From Ceratodon purpureus (Eukaryota > Streptophyta > Bryopsida > Pseudoditrichales > Ditrichaceae), in contig CM026428.1 in NCBI GenBank assembly GCA_014871385.1, forward strand, positions 9,406,772-9,470,771: a DNA stretch of 64,000 nt, read 5' to 3'. Below the pieces are notes generated by a model, which made no database searches, had not been told where the DNA came from, and saw only the letters and a program-made list of their open reading frames with translations. The position numbers and the translations under genes were made by a program. Below, in pieces: positions 1-12,528 of the stretch. Each line of letters opens with the position of its first letter. The stretch's first letter is position 1.

Positions 1-501
1 GTAACGCCAACTCTGTTTCTTCGAGAAGGTAAGGACTTTGAGTTCTAGTGAGATTCTAACTTTTCTTGTTTCATTGTGGTACCGGTGTTGCCATGAACTT
101 ATAATTTTTCGTCTGATAGCGTACATGTTGCTCACACAATGGAGTGCAGGAAGTGGGCTGTCTAGTTCTTCGTAATGATCGAGATTTTGTAGAGGACTTC
201 AATTGCATCTGTGAGTACCTTCGTGCTCTTTGTTTTTGCATGTATCTCTTTTGGTGGTTTGGTTGTGGTGAAGTTAGCTGCTACATTTGGGTTCCAAGGC
301 ATCAGTTCATGCGTTTTCTGGTTGCAAGTGAACATAGGTAAAGGCATAGTTGTTGTCATTGAGCTTGGACAGCGAAATAAGTGGAGTTGATGAGAGAGTT
401 TACAGCAGGATCATGGTAAGGAACCTGACCCTCTTGTTTTGAGCCTCTTGATACAGGAGTTGTTCATCGATTTGAGACGTTATGTTGTGGAGACTTGAAA
501 G
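1..501. other. Upstream region of the SINA-like gene
   Basis: No exon or repeat could be supported here. The short open frames are in unrelated frames and have no recognisable content. It probably holds the promoter and 5' leader of the gene starting at 502. Confidence 0.4.
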
Positions 502-1697
502 ATGGATGACCCTGAACATGTAACGGACTTCTGTGCGGAGCACTTCTGCCTCGTCTGTGCATCAGCTGCATTTGGGCTGCAACAGGAGCTTGAGGAGTGG
601 ACCGCCTCGTCCACGAATGAGCAATTAGCGGGAGAAGAGAAACCTAAGTTTAACTTTGATGCTGATTTGGTAGACTTGACTTGCATCGTCTGCAAGAAAG
701 ACGTCTTCCCACCGGTTTTGCAGGTGAGTACCGAAGATTTCAAGCACTAAATCTCTTCAGGGAACGTAGCCTCCATTTGGCTTGGGCACTGATTGTATTA
801 AAGTTGGCATCGAAGAGGTCACTCCTCAATGATTGAGAAAACAGAGTCAATCCAGAGCTTGGGACAGTGGTGACCTAATCTGGCAATGATACTTTGTCAT
901 AGATGATGTTGTTGACACAATTGGGACAATATAGACGAGGAAACCCTAATTAAACATGTTCCAATTCTCCATTAATTTAAACGTCGGCTGTATGCTTGCA
1001 ATGGATCCTGGCTCGAAGCAAGCCTCCTGATTCATATGTCATTGATCTGCAGTGTCAAAATGGCCACTTAGCCTGCATAGAGTGCTCTCAGAGAGTCGCT
1101 CAATGCTCAGCATGTTCAAGATCCATCAGCCGCATAAAAAACGTAGCACTTGAGAAGATACTCACCTCAGCCACGGTGAGCTGCAAGTACGCCAGGATGG
1201 GTTGCACAGAAGTATGCACCTTCATGTCACGCGACTCTCACGAGAAGATATGCTCCTTCGAGCCAAAAATGTGCACGGTCCCAGGTTGCAATCTAGCTGG
1301 TTTCGAGGCTCGCTTCCCAGAGCACTTGAAATCCGAGCACAACGTCGACAACATAATAGATCTTGAGAATTGCACTTCAGAAGCTGGGGAATACTCTCTG
1401 ATGGCAACCTTGTACTTGGACTCCTCGAATTCCAAGGCACTGTTGACACACGAGAACGGTGTTGATTGCTACCTCCTCCACCAAGAGAGCACTACTTCCG
1501 GAGAGCTGCTTCACATCACTGCACTTGAAGAATCGCTCAAGAGGAAGTACCAGATCGCTGTGGAGATAAACAATGAGCAGACTTACTGCTACAAATCTGT
1601 GTCCGCAGCCAACACACATCAGCATGGCCGCCTTCTCGTCCCCAAACAACCTGGTGTCACCTTTGAGAAGATGTTCTGCAAAATCAGACTGGAATAA
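502..1697 (+). CDS. SINA-like E3 ubiquitin ligase (RING + SIAH-type zinc finger)
   Basis: Two exons, 502-723 and 1053-1697, give about 288 aa. The donor is CAG|GTGAGT at 724 and the acceptor CTGCAG ends at 1052; the join is in phase. The intron splits the RING finger: CIVC is at residues 61-64 in exon 1, and CQNGH (75-79), C82, C85, C92 and C95 are in exon 2. A SIAH-type Cys/His region follows from about residue 118 (CKYARMGC, then HEKIC, VPGC and paired His). The C-terminal half resembles the SINA substrate-binding and dimerisation domain. Family members transfer ubiquitin to bound substrates. The length is typical of plant SINA-like proteins. The first in-frame ATG with coding character is at 502. 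Substrate unknown. Confidence 0.85.
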
Positions 1698-3108
1698 TGC
1701 ATTGCCTTGTTTGGTGACTCTTTTGCAAGGTGAGTGATATCAATCTTCAACCGAGACTTTGGCATTCTTCTGTAAGCAGGCTTTCAAGATGTCAACTTAT
1801 TTGAACCTTCACCTCAATGGGAACATCAATGTTGATGACAACAAGCCATGGTGCTGACCAGTGCTGTTCCAAATTTTGTGGAAACATTTTGCTCTAGAGA
1901 TTATGTCTCTGTTCATTCTGTTCCTGATATGATCATGTTTGTCTCGATGTTTGAAAGGAAGAAGAGGATTCTATCACTTCTTTTTGAACCGAGGAGAGGA
2001 GGATTTGAACTGTGATTGTGCTCGGGTTTCATAAAAATTGAAGTTACAACTTATGAAGTTTTTAGGAGCACAACCAAAACTTTGCAGCTACAATGGTATG
2101 TTAATCACTACTGGAAGACCTGTTGTTTTTTGATAGCTATTTTGAGGATTGTGCACACTGTTGAGTGGTTTTGGTCACATGAAACAAGAAAAAGAGCGCT
2201 TTTTGGTATTACAGTGAATGAGAAGCAACACTTTTCAAATGAAAAATGACAGGTTGCTAGTAGTGAATCTAGATATGGTCTTGAAGGATTATATTCCTAA
2301 TTTGCACCTCAGGAAGCCATTGGTAGTAATATGGGGAAGGAATGTACGCATACAGTACAATCTTGTGTGAAAGTTTCTCTATCCCTAGTGACTCCTTCAA
2401 AAAAGCATTTGCACTAGGTCAAAGTCCATGTTTTTGTGTTAGTATAAAGGGTGAAAGCTATTTTATAGTGTTAAGATGTATGAGCTGTGTATTGGCATGA
2501 TGTTGAAGTTTGAGCCTCTCTTACCCCACCAGGAAAGGTACTTTTGGTCTAATGTCCAGAAGGCATTGATTCAAAATACTTGAAAAAAATATACTTAATG
2601 CACGCCGATTTCTATCAAAGAAACCGGAGTTTTTCTTCTTCTTTGGCATGATGTTATATTCTTCTACAGTAAATGCCCGGAGAGTAGAGCCAATGAATGT
2701 AGTTGTGGATAACTTACACATAAGACAGAAGAATTTTATGTACAGTACACAGCAGATTGCTTGGAAGTCAAGGCTAAAACTGTGCTGACTCATGAGTGGA
2801 GTGCTGTTTTACATCATGCACATACAGTAGGCCAGCTATCCAGCATGAGAAACTTCATGGGGAAAACTTGGGTCCTAAGGGAATACAGTCCAATGTCCAT
2901 AAATCACCACCTTGCCCGTTCCTACATTGTAAACTTCTGCAAGGATGCTAAAAATATGGAATCATGAAAGATGTTTGTAAAGACCCTCTGTTTGTATTCA
3001 AACGTGGATGAAGGATCTAAGATACTTGCATTGAAATATGTGCTTCAATTAAGTGGGCAATTACAAAAACATTCAAGTATGTATTCTAATTAAACCTCCG
3101 CTATGAGT
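1698..3108. other. 3' flank of the SINA-like gene
   Basis: Non-coding by inspection apart from the dispersed repeat listed separately at about 2115-2258. The first few hundred bases are likely 3' UTR. No transposase-like protein fragment was seen. Confidence 0.4.
2115..2258 (+). repeat. Dispersed repeat, copy 1 (partner near 62370-62520)
   Basis: This stretch aligns by eye with 62370-62520 in the same orientation. Shared blocks include TTTTGAGGATT, TTGAGTGG, GGTCACAT, ACAAGAAAAAGAG, GTGAATGAGAAGC and TTTTTCAAATGAAAAA-like sequence, in the same order and spacing. It is non-coding. The family is unknown; it could be an internal fragment of a larger element. Confidence 0.6.
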
Positions 3109-3110
3109 TA

Positions 3111-4035
3111 ACCCCTAAAGTTCCTTGACTACGTTTCACCAAAAAACGCTCCAAAACTGCCATTTCCAATGTAAAAAGCTTGAATGACTAAAAAATCAAT
3201 AATTTCTAATTATAACCGTAAGATCTTCAATTAGATTATTGTAATAGATAGCTAAAAAATTTTCAGTATAAGTGACCGTACAGATTAGAAGATTATAGCA
3301 ATTGAAATTTAAAAACAAACTTTTTGGACAAGAGTTTTGACTAGGTTGACACACTCTAATTTTATTTTTCTTAGGTTTTTTGCATTATGGATTTTGGCGG
3401 TTTTGGTGCATGTCAAAGAAGACTAAGTTAAGTAATTTCACAAAAAAATTACACGAAAAAGTCAAGTGTAGCATGTTGAGATCAATATTTTTATTAAGTT
3501 GAATACATAAGAGTGCTAAATCTTATTTCTTTCCTAGAAATCCCATTATTTAATAAAGTCCCAATCCAAACGGTCAAAGTAAAGATTGATGTCCACGTTT
3601 TCACTGGAAAAAAGGAAAAACTTAAAATAATATTTTTTCTAACTTTTATGAAGGAAAGAAGAAGTTTTTTTAGTACAGTGCCCCAAATGCTAAGAAAATT
3701 TGGATATTTTGTGGAGTGAACATTATGCACTCAAAGTCGTTTTTTTTTTTGGAAACCTCAAAGATGACATCATGAAGTATTTATAGAAATATTCTCAGAG
3801 GTAATTGATGTATTTAGTATGGCTGCCCGAATTGCCCATTTAATAGCTTTTTCCACTTCGGGTACCATAACTATTTTTATAAATGTGGAATTGAAAATAA
3901 AATTAGATTCCCTCAAAGTTCTTGTTATGGCCTACATTCACAAAAAGTTTCAAAAAATCTCGACTTCAATTGAAGTCATAGGTACATAACCAAATTTTTA
4001 AAAAGCCCATTCTAGGACAATGGTCCTTTAGGGGT
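3111..4035. mobile_element. Non-autonomous TIR element, 925 bp, TA target duplication
   Basis: The left end is ACCCCTAAAGTTCC and the right end is its inverted counterpart, GGTCCTTTAGGGGT. The first 10 bp are perfect and the similarity then decays. Each side is flanked by TA (3109-3110 and 4036-4037), as expected of Tc1/mariner-type insertion. No transposase frame is present; the interior is AT-rich. A PIF-type TTA duplication fits less well because the flanks read TTA on the left and TAA on the right. Confidence 0.65.
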
Positions 4036-4037
4036 TA

Positions 4038-5232
4038 ATAAACCCACATAGTTGGTATCAACCTATGATTCACAATTTCACCCAAAATTTCATATGTTGA
4101 CTTTGGGATTAAATGGAAAGGTAGTGTCATGTTTGAGGATGCAAATAATCTTTGGTTCAACTCCTTTGGCAATCATCCGAGGAGACAAGGGCGCGATGTG
4201 CCATTGCTGCCAGACTTCTAATCAAGTTACTTCGCATTTGATAGGTTTTTATTCTAAGAATATTGAAATTCATTGTGGTAGTTTTTTATTATGGAGAGCC
4301 ATTATTTTTAGCTTGAGGTTGTGTTTCACACCTTTATATGCCTATAGTGGGATTTAAGTGCATGTAGCACTACAACATTGAAATATGTGTTCAATTCATA
4401 AATATGAATGAAGTCGCAACAAAGGTTAGGTTATATGTAACTATTGGATGAGAAAGTAGGTGAATAAGCAAATAATTTCATTCGAAAGAAATAATTGGTG
4501 GTTTTAGATATTCATAGAATCACATCTACAATTAAACATGCTTCAAACTTATGGTGGGCAATCTAATTTAATATATTTATTTACTATTATTATTTAGAAT
4601 TTTTGTATATATTTTATTCAAATATAGCTACATGTGAATGATAAAAGAAGGGATGTAGTAACTTTAGCAAGTAGAAGACAACAATTTTAATTGATATTTA
4701 TTACTACTCTTGATATATTTTCTTCATTAGTATTTTTTTGCTCTATTTATAAAATTCTAATAGATGATTATTGTTAACCCTTTATCTTTCTCAATCTTTA
4801 CTTGTATCATTTATGTTTCTATGACTTTTGATGCTAGTGGCTCATATTATTTGATATTAAGTTAATATAGGTGTATGTAAGTACTACATATATTTGATAT
4901 GACCTTTGGTTCTAAAGTAATTATTACTTTCAAAGTTATATAAATCTAAACTTTGGCAACAAACTTGCATAATATCCATCACAAAAATCATTTTATTCAA
5001 AAATATATACTTTTCCGAATATATGATTTTCACAAATATTCTATATCATGCATGTTGGTAGTTTAATCCTTGATGACCTTGAATGTTATTTTTTAATACT
5101 TTCCATGAATACAACTTTTGTAGAGAAGTTTCTTCTTCATCTGGTGTTCGATTTCGATGAATTTCTATTTGAATAGATTCCGATTTGTATAACAGAAGTA
5201 TCACTTCAACCTAAAGGGCGGTTTATACTATC
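4038..5232. other. AT-rich gap before the Copia element
   Basis: Strongly AT-rich below 4560. One 101-codon open frame at 4052-4357 has no recognisable domain and is not called. I looked for a 5' long terminal repeat or a tRNA primer-binding site just upstream of the Copia gag start and could not identify either. Confidence 0.4.
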
Positions 5233-8200
5233 GTGACATCTGAGAGTTTTGCAGCAAAGGAGATAGGAAAACTAAAAGGAACAGCAAACTATTACGTTTG
5301 GAGTCTGAAACTTCGTACCATTCTTAGATCCGAGTGTTTATGGGCACTTACTAAGACGAAACAATCTCATAGTGCCTTTCCTGCAACAATTGATGGAGAG
5401 GAATTTAGTAAACTCCAACTTGAGACACGGAAGGCTGTTGCATGTCGAATAATACTTTGTTCAGTTGCTGACGACTTAGTGAATTTCGTTGCTGATTACA
5501 CATATCCTAGCAAGGCATGGGATGGGCTCAAAATGATGCTCTCATTTGGCGACTTATCTCAAGTCCTCACGTTGACAACTCAACTGCAAACAATGAAGTT
5601 GGCCGAAGGTCCAGATTCCGTAGAGGATTACATCAAACGAGCTCGAGAACTAAAGAACCAATTGAAGAGCATGGGTGAGAAAATTGAAGATCGCCAACTC
5701 AATAGGATGGTTCTCACTGGGCTCCCACGTTCATATCAGAGTCTTGTTTAGACACTCAATTACTTGGATACCTCCATGTCCTTTGAGAAACTCTGTGCGA
5801 GTTTCATCTCGGAACAACTTAATCGTGAACATAGGAACGTGTTGCATGGAGACGAAGAGGCTCTAGTTGTATCTCACAAGCATGGAGGCTCATCAAACCA
5901 AGCAGGGGAAGATGACAATGGAGAAGAAGCCCACCATGGTACTTGATGCCACCACGAGCAGCATGGGGAAGAGGGCAGCCTCGTCCAGCACCACTAGGAC
6001 CAGGATACACACAAGGACGGGGTGCACCATGGCGGCCACCTATGTGTGGACCACCTACTGGAATGCCGAGACCATCATTCTACTGCTATTCCTACGGAAA
6101 ACCACGACACATTGCGAGAGACTGTCGTCAACAACCACTCACAACAAACAATGTCTCTGCCTATGCTGCAGAAACATTCAATGCGTTTGGGTACAATCAA
6201 TTTGACCCCTACTATTATAACTCCCCTGATATGTATTCTCAGGCTGATACTAATCCTTGGTATATCGATAGTGGTGCAACATCCCACATCGCAGCAGATA
6301 CAAGAAAACTAGATAGTGTTCCTGTTTCATCCAGATACCATAGCATTGTTAGAACAGGTGGAGGAGAATCCCATCCTGTAAATGGTAGTGGAACATCTAC
6401 CATTCAAACTTCCACATGTGAAATAAAAATAAAGAATGTTTGATATGTGCAGACCATGAAGAAAAACCTTGTATCCGTAGGGTTATAGCAGATTGAGGTC
6501 ACACGGTCTTGTTTACAAAGACACACTGTTGGATATGCAAAGATGACCGTGCATTCGCCACCGGATACATAAACCATCAGAATGGCTTATTTTTCTTCCG
6601 AACTTCTCTACTAAAGCGCTTTCGGTTGAGACTGGTGATAATGCAGAACTTTGGTACTGAAGGCTAGGACACCTTAGCTATTCTGGTTTAAGCTTTCTAT
6701 CAAACTCACCTAATAGGACTTCCTCTTATTAGTGTAAACAAGCGTGTTTGCACATGCTGCTTAGCTGGTAAACAACATCGAGAGAAGTTCCCACCAAAAT
6801 CTCAAACCAAAGCAAAGTTACTAGGCGAGAGAATACACAGCGACATAATGGGTCCAATGCAGCGCCCATCCATGGGAGGATCTCGATTTATTTTGGTGTT
6901 TACCGATGATCTCACAAGAAAGTGTTGGGTTTATTTTCTTAAGCATAAGAGTGAGACGATGAAATATTTTTGCCACTTGAAGATCAAGTTAGAAGGAGAA
7001 ACAAGAACCAAACTGATGGCATTACGCATAGGCAGAGGAGGATAATACTTGTCTGAAGAGTTAAAAAATTATTGTTTTGAATATGCAATTGAACGAGAAT
7101 TGACACAAGCAAAGACGCCCCAACAAAATGGAGTCTCTGAACGGCGAAATAGGACAATCATAAAGCGAACTCGGAGCATTGCAGCTGATTGCAACTTACC
7201 TTCTTTTTTATGGCCAGAAGCGGTGAATATGGCAACACATCTTATCAACAAGAGCCCAACAAGGAGTAATTTTGGAGTCCTACCCGAGTCTAGCTTCACA
7301 AGTAAACCTGTCGATCTGAGCAACTTGAAAATTTTTGGCTGCTTAGCTCACGTCCATGTACCGAGAGGAGACAGAGGAAAAATGGATAGACAAAGTCACA
7401 TGTGCACATTCGTGGGATATGATATGCAATCTAAAGCCTATAGATTATACAATCATATTAGAAAGGAAATCATCATCAATAGGGACGTGGTATTTGATGA
7501 GAGTCGCGCAGGTCTTCGACTCTTCGCCACTTGCAAGAGCCAGATATTCATGACAAACCTATCTTTAGCTGTGACACACTACTACCAATCACGAACTTAT
7601 CAAGCGATGGTTCCATTTCAAGCAGTGGTTCCAGTGCAACACCAAATATAGTGGACACTCAAAATTTGAGAAATCTGCCGTCACTGTCCCATGATCTGTA
7701 CGCGACTGATCATGTGAAAGGCCACGACACTGGACATGAGAATAGTGGTGCAGAATTTTCGCCTCCAACTTTGCCTTTACATGTAGGATATAGGTCAAAA
7801 GCTCATACATGGGCTATAAATACTCCTGACCTCAAAAGGACATTACCTGATGCAAGCTTATCGCAGCAAGGAGAGACTCATGAACTGCCACCTATCTCGT
7901 CAATATTACTTAATGAAAGTCAAACAAGGAGATACCACAGAGAAATAGACAACCTTCAACATGTTTGCATGACTATTGAGCTTTGAATTTAGATTCATCA
8001 GATGAGCCCTCCACTTATAGTGAAGCTGTCCTAGATCCAGGATGGCGAAAAGCAATAGAAAAGGAAGTTGACTAGGTCATGAAAATCGCACTTGGAAGGT
8101 CATTGATAGACAATTAGATCGCATTCCGATAACAGCAAAATGGATTTTTTGAACTAAACAGGCAAGAGACACCTTAAAATTAAAGGCTAGAATAGTAGCA

Positions 8201-10165
8201 AGAGGATTTCAACAGAGGGAAGGAGTTGATTATGGTGACATATTCGCACCAGTTGTAAGATGGTCAACAATCAGAACCATTCTTGCGATGGCTGCCAGCA
8301 ACTTATGGGATCTACATCAGATGGATGTCGTGACGGCCTTTCTGAATGGCATGCTACATGACGATGTGCTCATGGAAATTCCTGAAGGGTTGCCAGTTCC
8401 CGGAAGCAAACAATCCCTTGAAGATATGTAGAGTCAAGCGTGCCTTATACGGATTAAAATAGGCATCGCGAGCATGGTATGCTGGCATCAATACTTGGCT
8501 CATTTCCCAGGGATATACAAAGAGTCAGTCTGATCCAAATCTATACTACGCTATGCAGGATGGCAAAAGACTTTTCATTCAACTATATGTAGATGATCTC
8601 TTGATTACAAGAGATGACAAGGAAAGAATAGCTGCTCAGAAATGTGCCCTTCAGATTGAGTTTGAAATGACGGATCTTGGTGAAGTTCGATTATATTTAG
8701 GAGAAGAAACAACTTGTTATCGTGATCGTATACTCCTAACCCAAACGCAGTATATCAAGAAATTGTTGTAGATGTTCGGAATGGAAACTTGTAACTTGAG
8801 CTTGCTTCCAACGGATCGACAACTTCAGCTCCAGAAGTCGACAGGAACAGCAGAATTCAACCCTGAACTCTACCGATCACTTGTTGGCAGCCTAATTTAC
8901 CTAACCAATACTCGTCCGGATGTCACTTATGCAGTGGAGTGCGTAGCAAGGTATATGGACCATCCTGAGCACAAGCATCTTCAAACTGCAAAACGCATAC
9001 TCAGATATCTCAAGGGCACCATGTATCACGGATTGTTCTTAGCTGCAAGCAACTCTGAAGAATATTGTACTTATGCAGATGCAGATTGGGGAGAGATAGT
9101 GATATACGTAGATCAACGTCACGCATCTTGCATAAACTTGGTGGTTCATGTATTTTTCTGGTCTAGTAATTACAACCGACAATATCTCTCTCCACCACAG
9201 AAGCAGAATATAGAGTACTCACAGATGCTTCAAAGGATGGAGGAGAGCACAATAAAGTGGACCACAAAGTGCAATATGTGATCACTAAGAAGTGAATATG
9301 AAGTGTGCTGTTTTTGAAAGCTCAAAGCTGATTTTGAGCATTTTGGTGTAGTTTTTGAGCATTTTGGTCACTTTTTAAGATGTCATAAGATATTTTACAC
9401 GCATCTCCATAAAAAGAACATCTTCAATTGAAACTTAACTTGACCGCTAGTTCTAAATCATGAAAATGAACTTTTTCAAAGTTTTAATTTCTTCACTTGG
9501 GGCCCTCTATTGTCTTTAGAGGATGTTTTTTCCAATTTTAAAAACGATGTTCGGTGAAAAAAAACTCACAAAAAGTACCGCCGAAGTGACCCTTCTAAAA
9601 AACATCCGAGATATACTTCTCGTCCGTCCAAACTTCCGAACGAAGTGGGTGGTGCCCATTTCCACAACCACAATTCACAAATGGAGGGCACCATCCGCTC
9701 GAAAGTGTTTTCTGACAAAGTTTGCACTCTTTTCTAGCCACTTTTTCAAATGACTGCATTCACTTTGTCGCACTTTGAGGTACTCGTAGGGCATCGTAAA
9801 CACCTTACCTTCTTATGCAAATTTCCAAGACTCAAGATGACCGAGTCTATTTTCTATATCCCATCCCGCTTTCAACATATCAAAAACTTATATGGCACTT
9901 TTCTTAGTGTTTACAACAATGGCTGAAATTGGCAATGAGCTAAGCACTTTTGTGGTCCACTTTATTGTGCTTCCTCCCGGATATACTTTATTTTTGTAGG
10001 CTCTTAGAAGAACTTTGACTCAACGTGATAAAACCTTCAAAACTCTTTAGTGAACACTTTATTAGGGAAACAATACACAATTGACATGCAGAAGTTTGCT
10101 ACACTCCTACCATGTTGTAGCAAGCGGACTTTCTGACAAAACCATTCGAGGTCCTATAGCAAATT
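5233..10165 (+). mobile_element. Degenerate Ty1/Copia retrotransposon (gag-pol remnant), interrupted
   Basis: Domains occur in Copia order but in several frames with stops. Gag-like protein runs 5233-5751 (motif NYYVWSLKLRTIL) with an in-frame TAG at its end. The zinc knuckle near 6085 has lost its second Cys (CYSYGKPRHIARDC). The protease active site is WYIDSGATSH near 6258. The integrase region is about 6848-7500 (TPQQNGVSERRNRT). Reverse transcriptase is about 8160-8770 (KARIVARGF, QMDVVTAFLNG, LYVDDLL). RNase H begins near 9070 (YADADWG) and its tail, ADFLTKPF, lies near 10125-10150, beyond an inserted TIR element. No LTRs were found at either end. It cannot encode a working polyprotein as it stands. 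Confidence 0.88.
9238..9979. mobile_element. TIR element (about 742 bp) inserted in Copia RNase H
   Basis: The left end at 9238-9272 contains AGCACAATAAAGTGGACCAC followed by AAAGTGC. The right end at 9944-9979 is its inverted copy, about 30 bp with one indel. Copia RNase H reads up to ...LTDASKDG just before the left end. It resumes as LLEEL and then HFIRE and ADFLTKPF after the right end, so the element splits that domain. GGAT flanks both sides, but the exact duplication could not be fixed. No coding capacity. Confidence 0.65.
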
Positions 10166-10197
10166 CACTTTTAAGTTTTCACCGAGACAGTGCCGAC

Positions 10198-10856
10198 ATC
10201 ATCGCTCCTTCTCCCTAAATCTATCTTGAATCCAACCAGAAGTATGGTAACCATCAATCCACAGTGCTTGGCGAGTTCCTTTGTTCTTGAAATCATGCTG
10301 ACGATTCGTTCGTGACTAACGATTGTCCCAAAACTGACTTGGATCGGCAAAGTATTGTCTCCACGCAGCATCAACTAAACTTGTTGTCGACCTTGAACTC
10401 ATCTCTGGAGAAACTCTAGAGGGATATCATTCACTGTCTCGAACTCCTCCAACGACACGCGACTATTCAACTCAGTCTAAAAGAAGAAGATCTTGACCAT
10501 CGCATCACACGCTCGCCGCATCAACATAAGCAACATACCACAACAGAGTTGAAGGATCTGGACCTGTTCAAGGATCGAAGTTGCACATCAGCCATGTATC
10601 AACTCATCTAAAAAAAAAAAAAAAAAAAAAAAAATTAAAAAAAAAAACAAAAACAAAAACAACAAGAAATACTTACCGAAGTTAACGCTTCAATGTGCTG
10701 CCTCCACTCCTCATCGACAACTGCAGGAAGAACACGAAATCTTGGCATTGCTTCACCTTCTGCAAATTCGCTGCTACGTTGATACGGAGTCGAGAGTGAG
10801 GGAGGATGTTGGAAAACAACACTCTCGACTTTTGTGATACAATTAAAGTAGATCAT
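10198..10856 (-). pseudogene. Probable OSB-like gene fragment with PDF motif, broken
   Basis: On the minus strand, 10372 to 10198 reads AWRQYFADPSQFWDNR, a TAG stop, then HDFKNKGTRQALWIDG and a following Trp. This pattern (W..YF.DP..FWDNR ... DFK.K.T..ALW) matches the C-terminal PDF motif of plant organellar single-stranded DNA-binding (OSB) proteins. Upstream, about 10856-10677, is an exon-like open stretch (PRFRVLPAVVDEEWRQHIEAL) ending at a consensus donor, TTCG|GTAAGT. Between them lies a poly-purine tract. An intact gene is unlikely because of the stop codon; the link between the two pieces is inferred. Confidence 0.45.
10610..10662. repeat. Poly(A) / A-rich simple tract
   Basis: Two runs of A separated by TT, followed by (AAAAAC)-type repeats. 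It could be the tail of an old retroposed insertion or a simple repeat in an intron of the adjacent OSB-like remnant. Confidence 0.7.
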
Positions 10857-10860
10857 CCAA

Positions 10861-12091
10861 ATTATCTCATCCTAATTAGTTCATCCAGCTTATGTTGATC
10901 ATGTGTATATATTTGCCTCTGTGCACCTCAATCGATAGTGCGCACTTGCGCAACTTCTTGAGTCAGTAATTGTTACGTTTCCCTTCATCACTTTTGTTAC
11001 GTTTTCAATAATTTGTACAAGTTGGTTACATTTTTGTATCTTCATAAAGAATTTCAGAAACCCATTATCTGAACTGCCATTGTGAGAAGGTGCCAATACT
11101 CTCAAAAGGCTTATTTGGAAACGAAGTATTTGAAGGAATAATCATGTATATTGATAACGTTGATATTTAAATTTTTTATAAATAAAAAGACTAAATAGTC
11201 ATATTTAGGACTATTTGAAAGGTCAAAATTAGTTATAAAAAATCATTATCCATTAGAAAAAGCTCTATGTATGTGTTAATTATATAGAAAAATGGATTTG
11301 TGATTTTTCGTTGTTTACATCATATTAAAATGATTCACCAATGTTAGTCTAAGATTTTAGTTCTAAATTACTCTTCAAAACAAATTAAAAAAATTATAAA
11401 AAATAAATCCACAAAAGAATCTCTTAATAAATATGTCACATTTCAATCCATCACAACAAAATTCATCATTTAGTTGTCAATATACAAATATAGATTCACT
11501 TATATGGATATCATTATAAATTTGCAGCTTATATTTTCAATTTATAATACGTTAATATTTTAAAACTTTTTTTTTATGCTGGTAAAATTTCACAATAAAT
11601 TTTTTCCATTTTGCATATTTGGAGAAGAATCAGATCCTTTAGATGTCACATTTAGACTACTTCATGAATTTAAAAACTGAGACAGTTTGGCCCAAGTTTC
11701 TCTAGTGGAAACTGTGACTCGTTCCACCTGCGACTCCACCCCATGTATGCCCAATTCCACCTCCATTCCACCTCCATTCCACCTTGACAGGTGGGCTGGC
11801 AAGTGGAGTCGTAGGTGGAGCATGCCATGGTTTCCACTAGTGTTTTTTCTTTAGTTTTTGGAAACAAACAGAGGAACCATGTAGGTATCAACCATAGCAG
11901 AAGGCTCCATTACAAACTAACCTCACTTTCTCTATGATGTAATATGTTGCACAGGTGTACATCTCAATACCAAGATGTTCACTTTAGCAACACATTAGAC
12001 GGTTAATTTAGACCATGCAACAAGGGAGGTCCATTCTATTTCAAACTCTTGAAAGCAACACTTTGAGTCTTGTACTTTGTAGTACGTTCAG
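10861..12091. other. AT-rich gap
   Basis: No coding exon recognised. It contains the inverted repeat at 11702-11840 listed separately. Confidence 0.4.
11702..11840. repeat. Inverted repeat / foldback, 38-bp arms
   Basis: Arms 11702-11739 and 11803-11840 match at about 31 of 38 positions in inverted orientation (CTAGTGGAAAC...CGACTCCAC). The spacer contains three copies of CCATTCCACCT-like sequence. It could be a tiny MITE or a hairpin-forming transcript; no target duplication identified. Confidence 0.6.
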
Positions 12092-12093
12092 TA

Positions 12094-12526
12094 AGGTAGA
12101 ATGACCTTAAACCGTGCGGCCCCCAGAAGCGCAGGGTAGACCGCCTCTGTAGCCGCCCATGGCATGGACCTTATTGCGTGCACAGCAATTTCATAAATAG
12201 TGACTCGATATGGACATGTGTAGGGAGGTGGTTGGTTCATGGTTCATGGTTCATTAACTCTATTTTGCACGGTTTTAGCTACATGCGTGAGCGCCACAAA
12301 GTACTCGTCTGCCGGATAAAAAGGAGAGTCTACTGATCACTTTAAGGTCATGTACACTTTTCGCTTCAAAAATTTGTAGTAAATTCAGTTTTCGCTATTT
12401 AATTCTGGAAATTTTTGCATTCACTCTCCCTCCTGTTTCCCCATCCAAGAAAAATTACAAACAGTACACACGAGGTCCACAACCATGCTGAATCTCTTAT
12501 TCGCACGGTTTAAGGTCATTCTACCT
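12094..12526. mobile_element. 433-bp MITE with 25-bp perfect TIRs, TA duplication
   Basis: The left end starts AGGTAGAATGACCTTAAACC and continues GTGCG (12094-12118). The right end at 12502-12526 is its exact reverse complement. TA flanks both sides (12092-12093 and 12527-12528). There is no protein-coding capacity. The size, perfect TIRs and TA duplication fit a mariner-related MITE. Confidence 0.8.
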
Positions 12527-12528
12527 TA

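Noticed and set aside
4900-5232. 5' long terminal repeat and primer-binding site of the Copia element
   Set aside because: No sequence near 5 kb recurs after 10.16 kb and no tRNA-complementary stretch was seen, so LTRs are not annotated.
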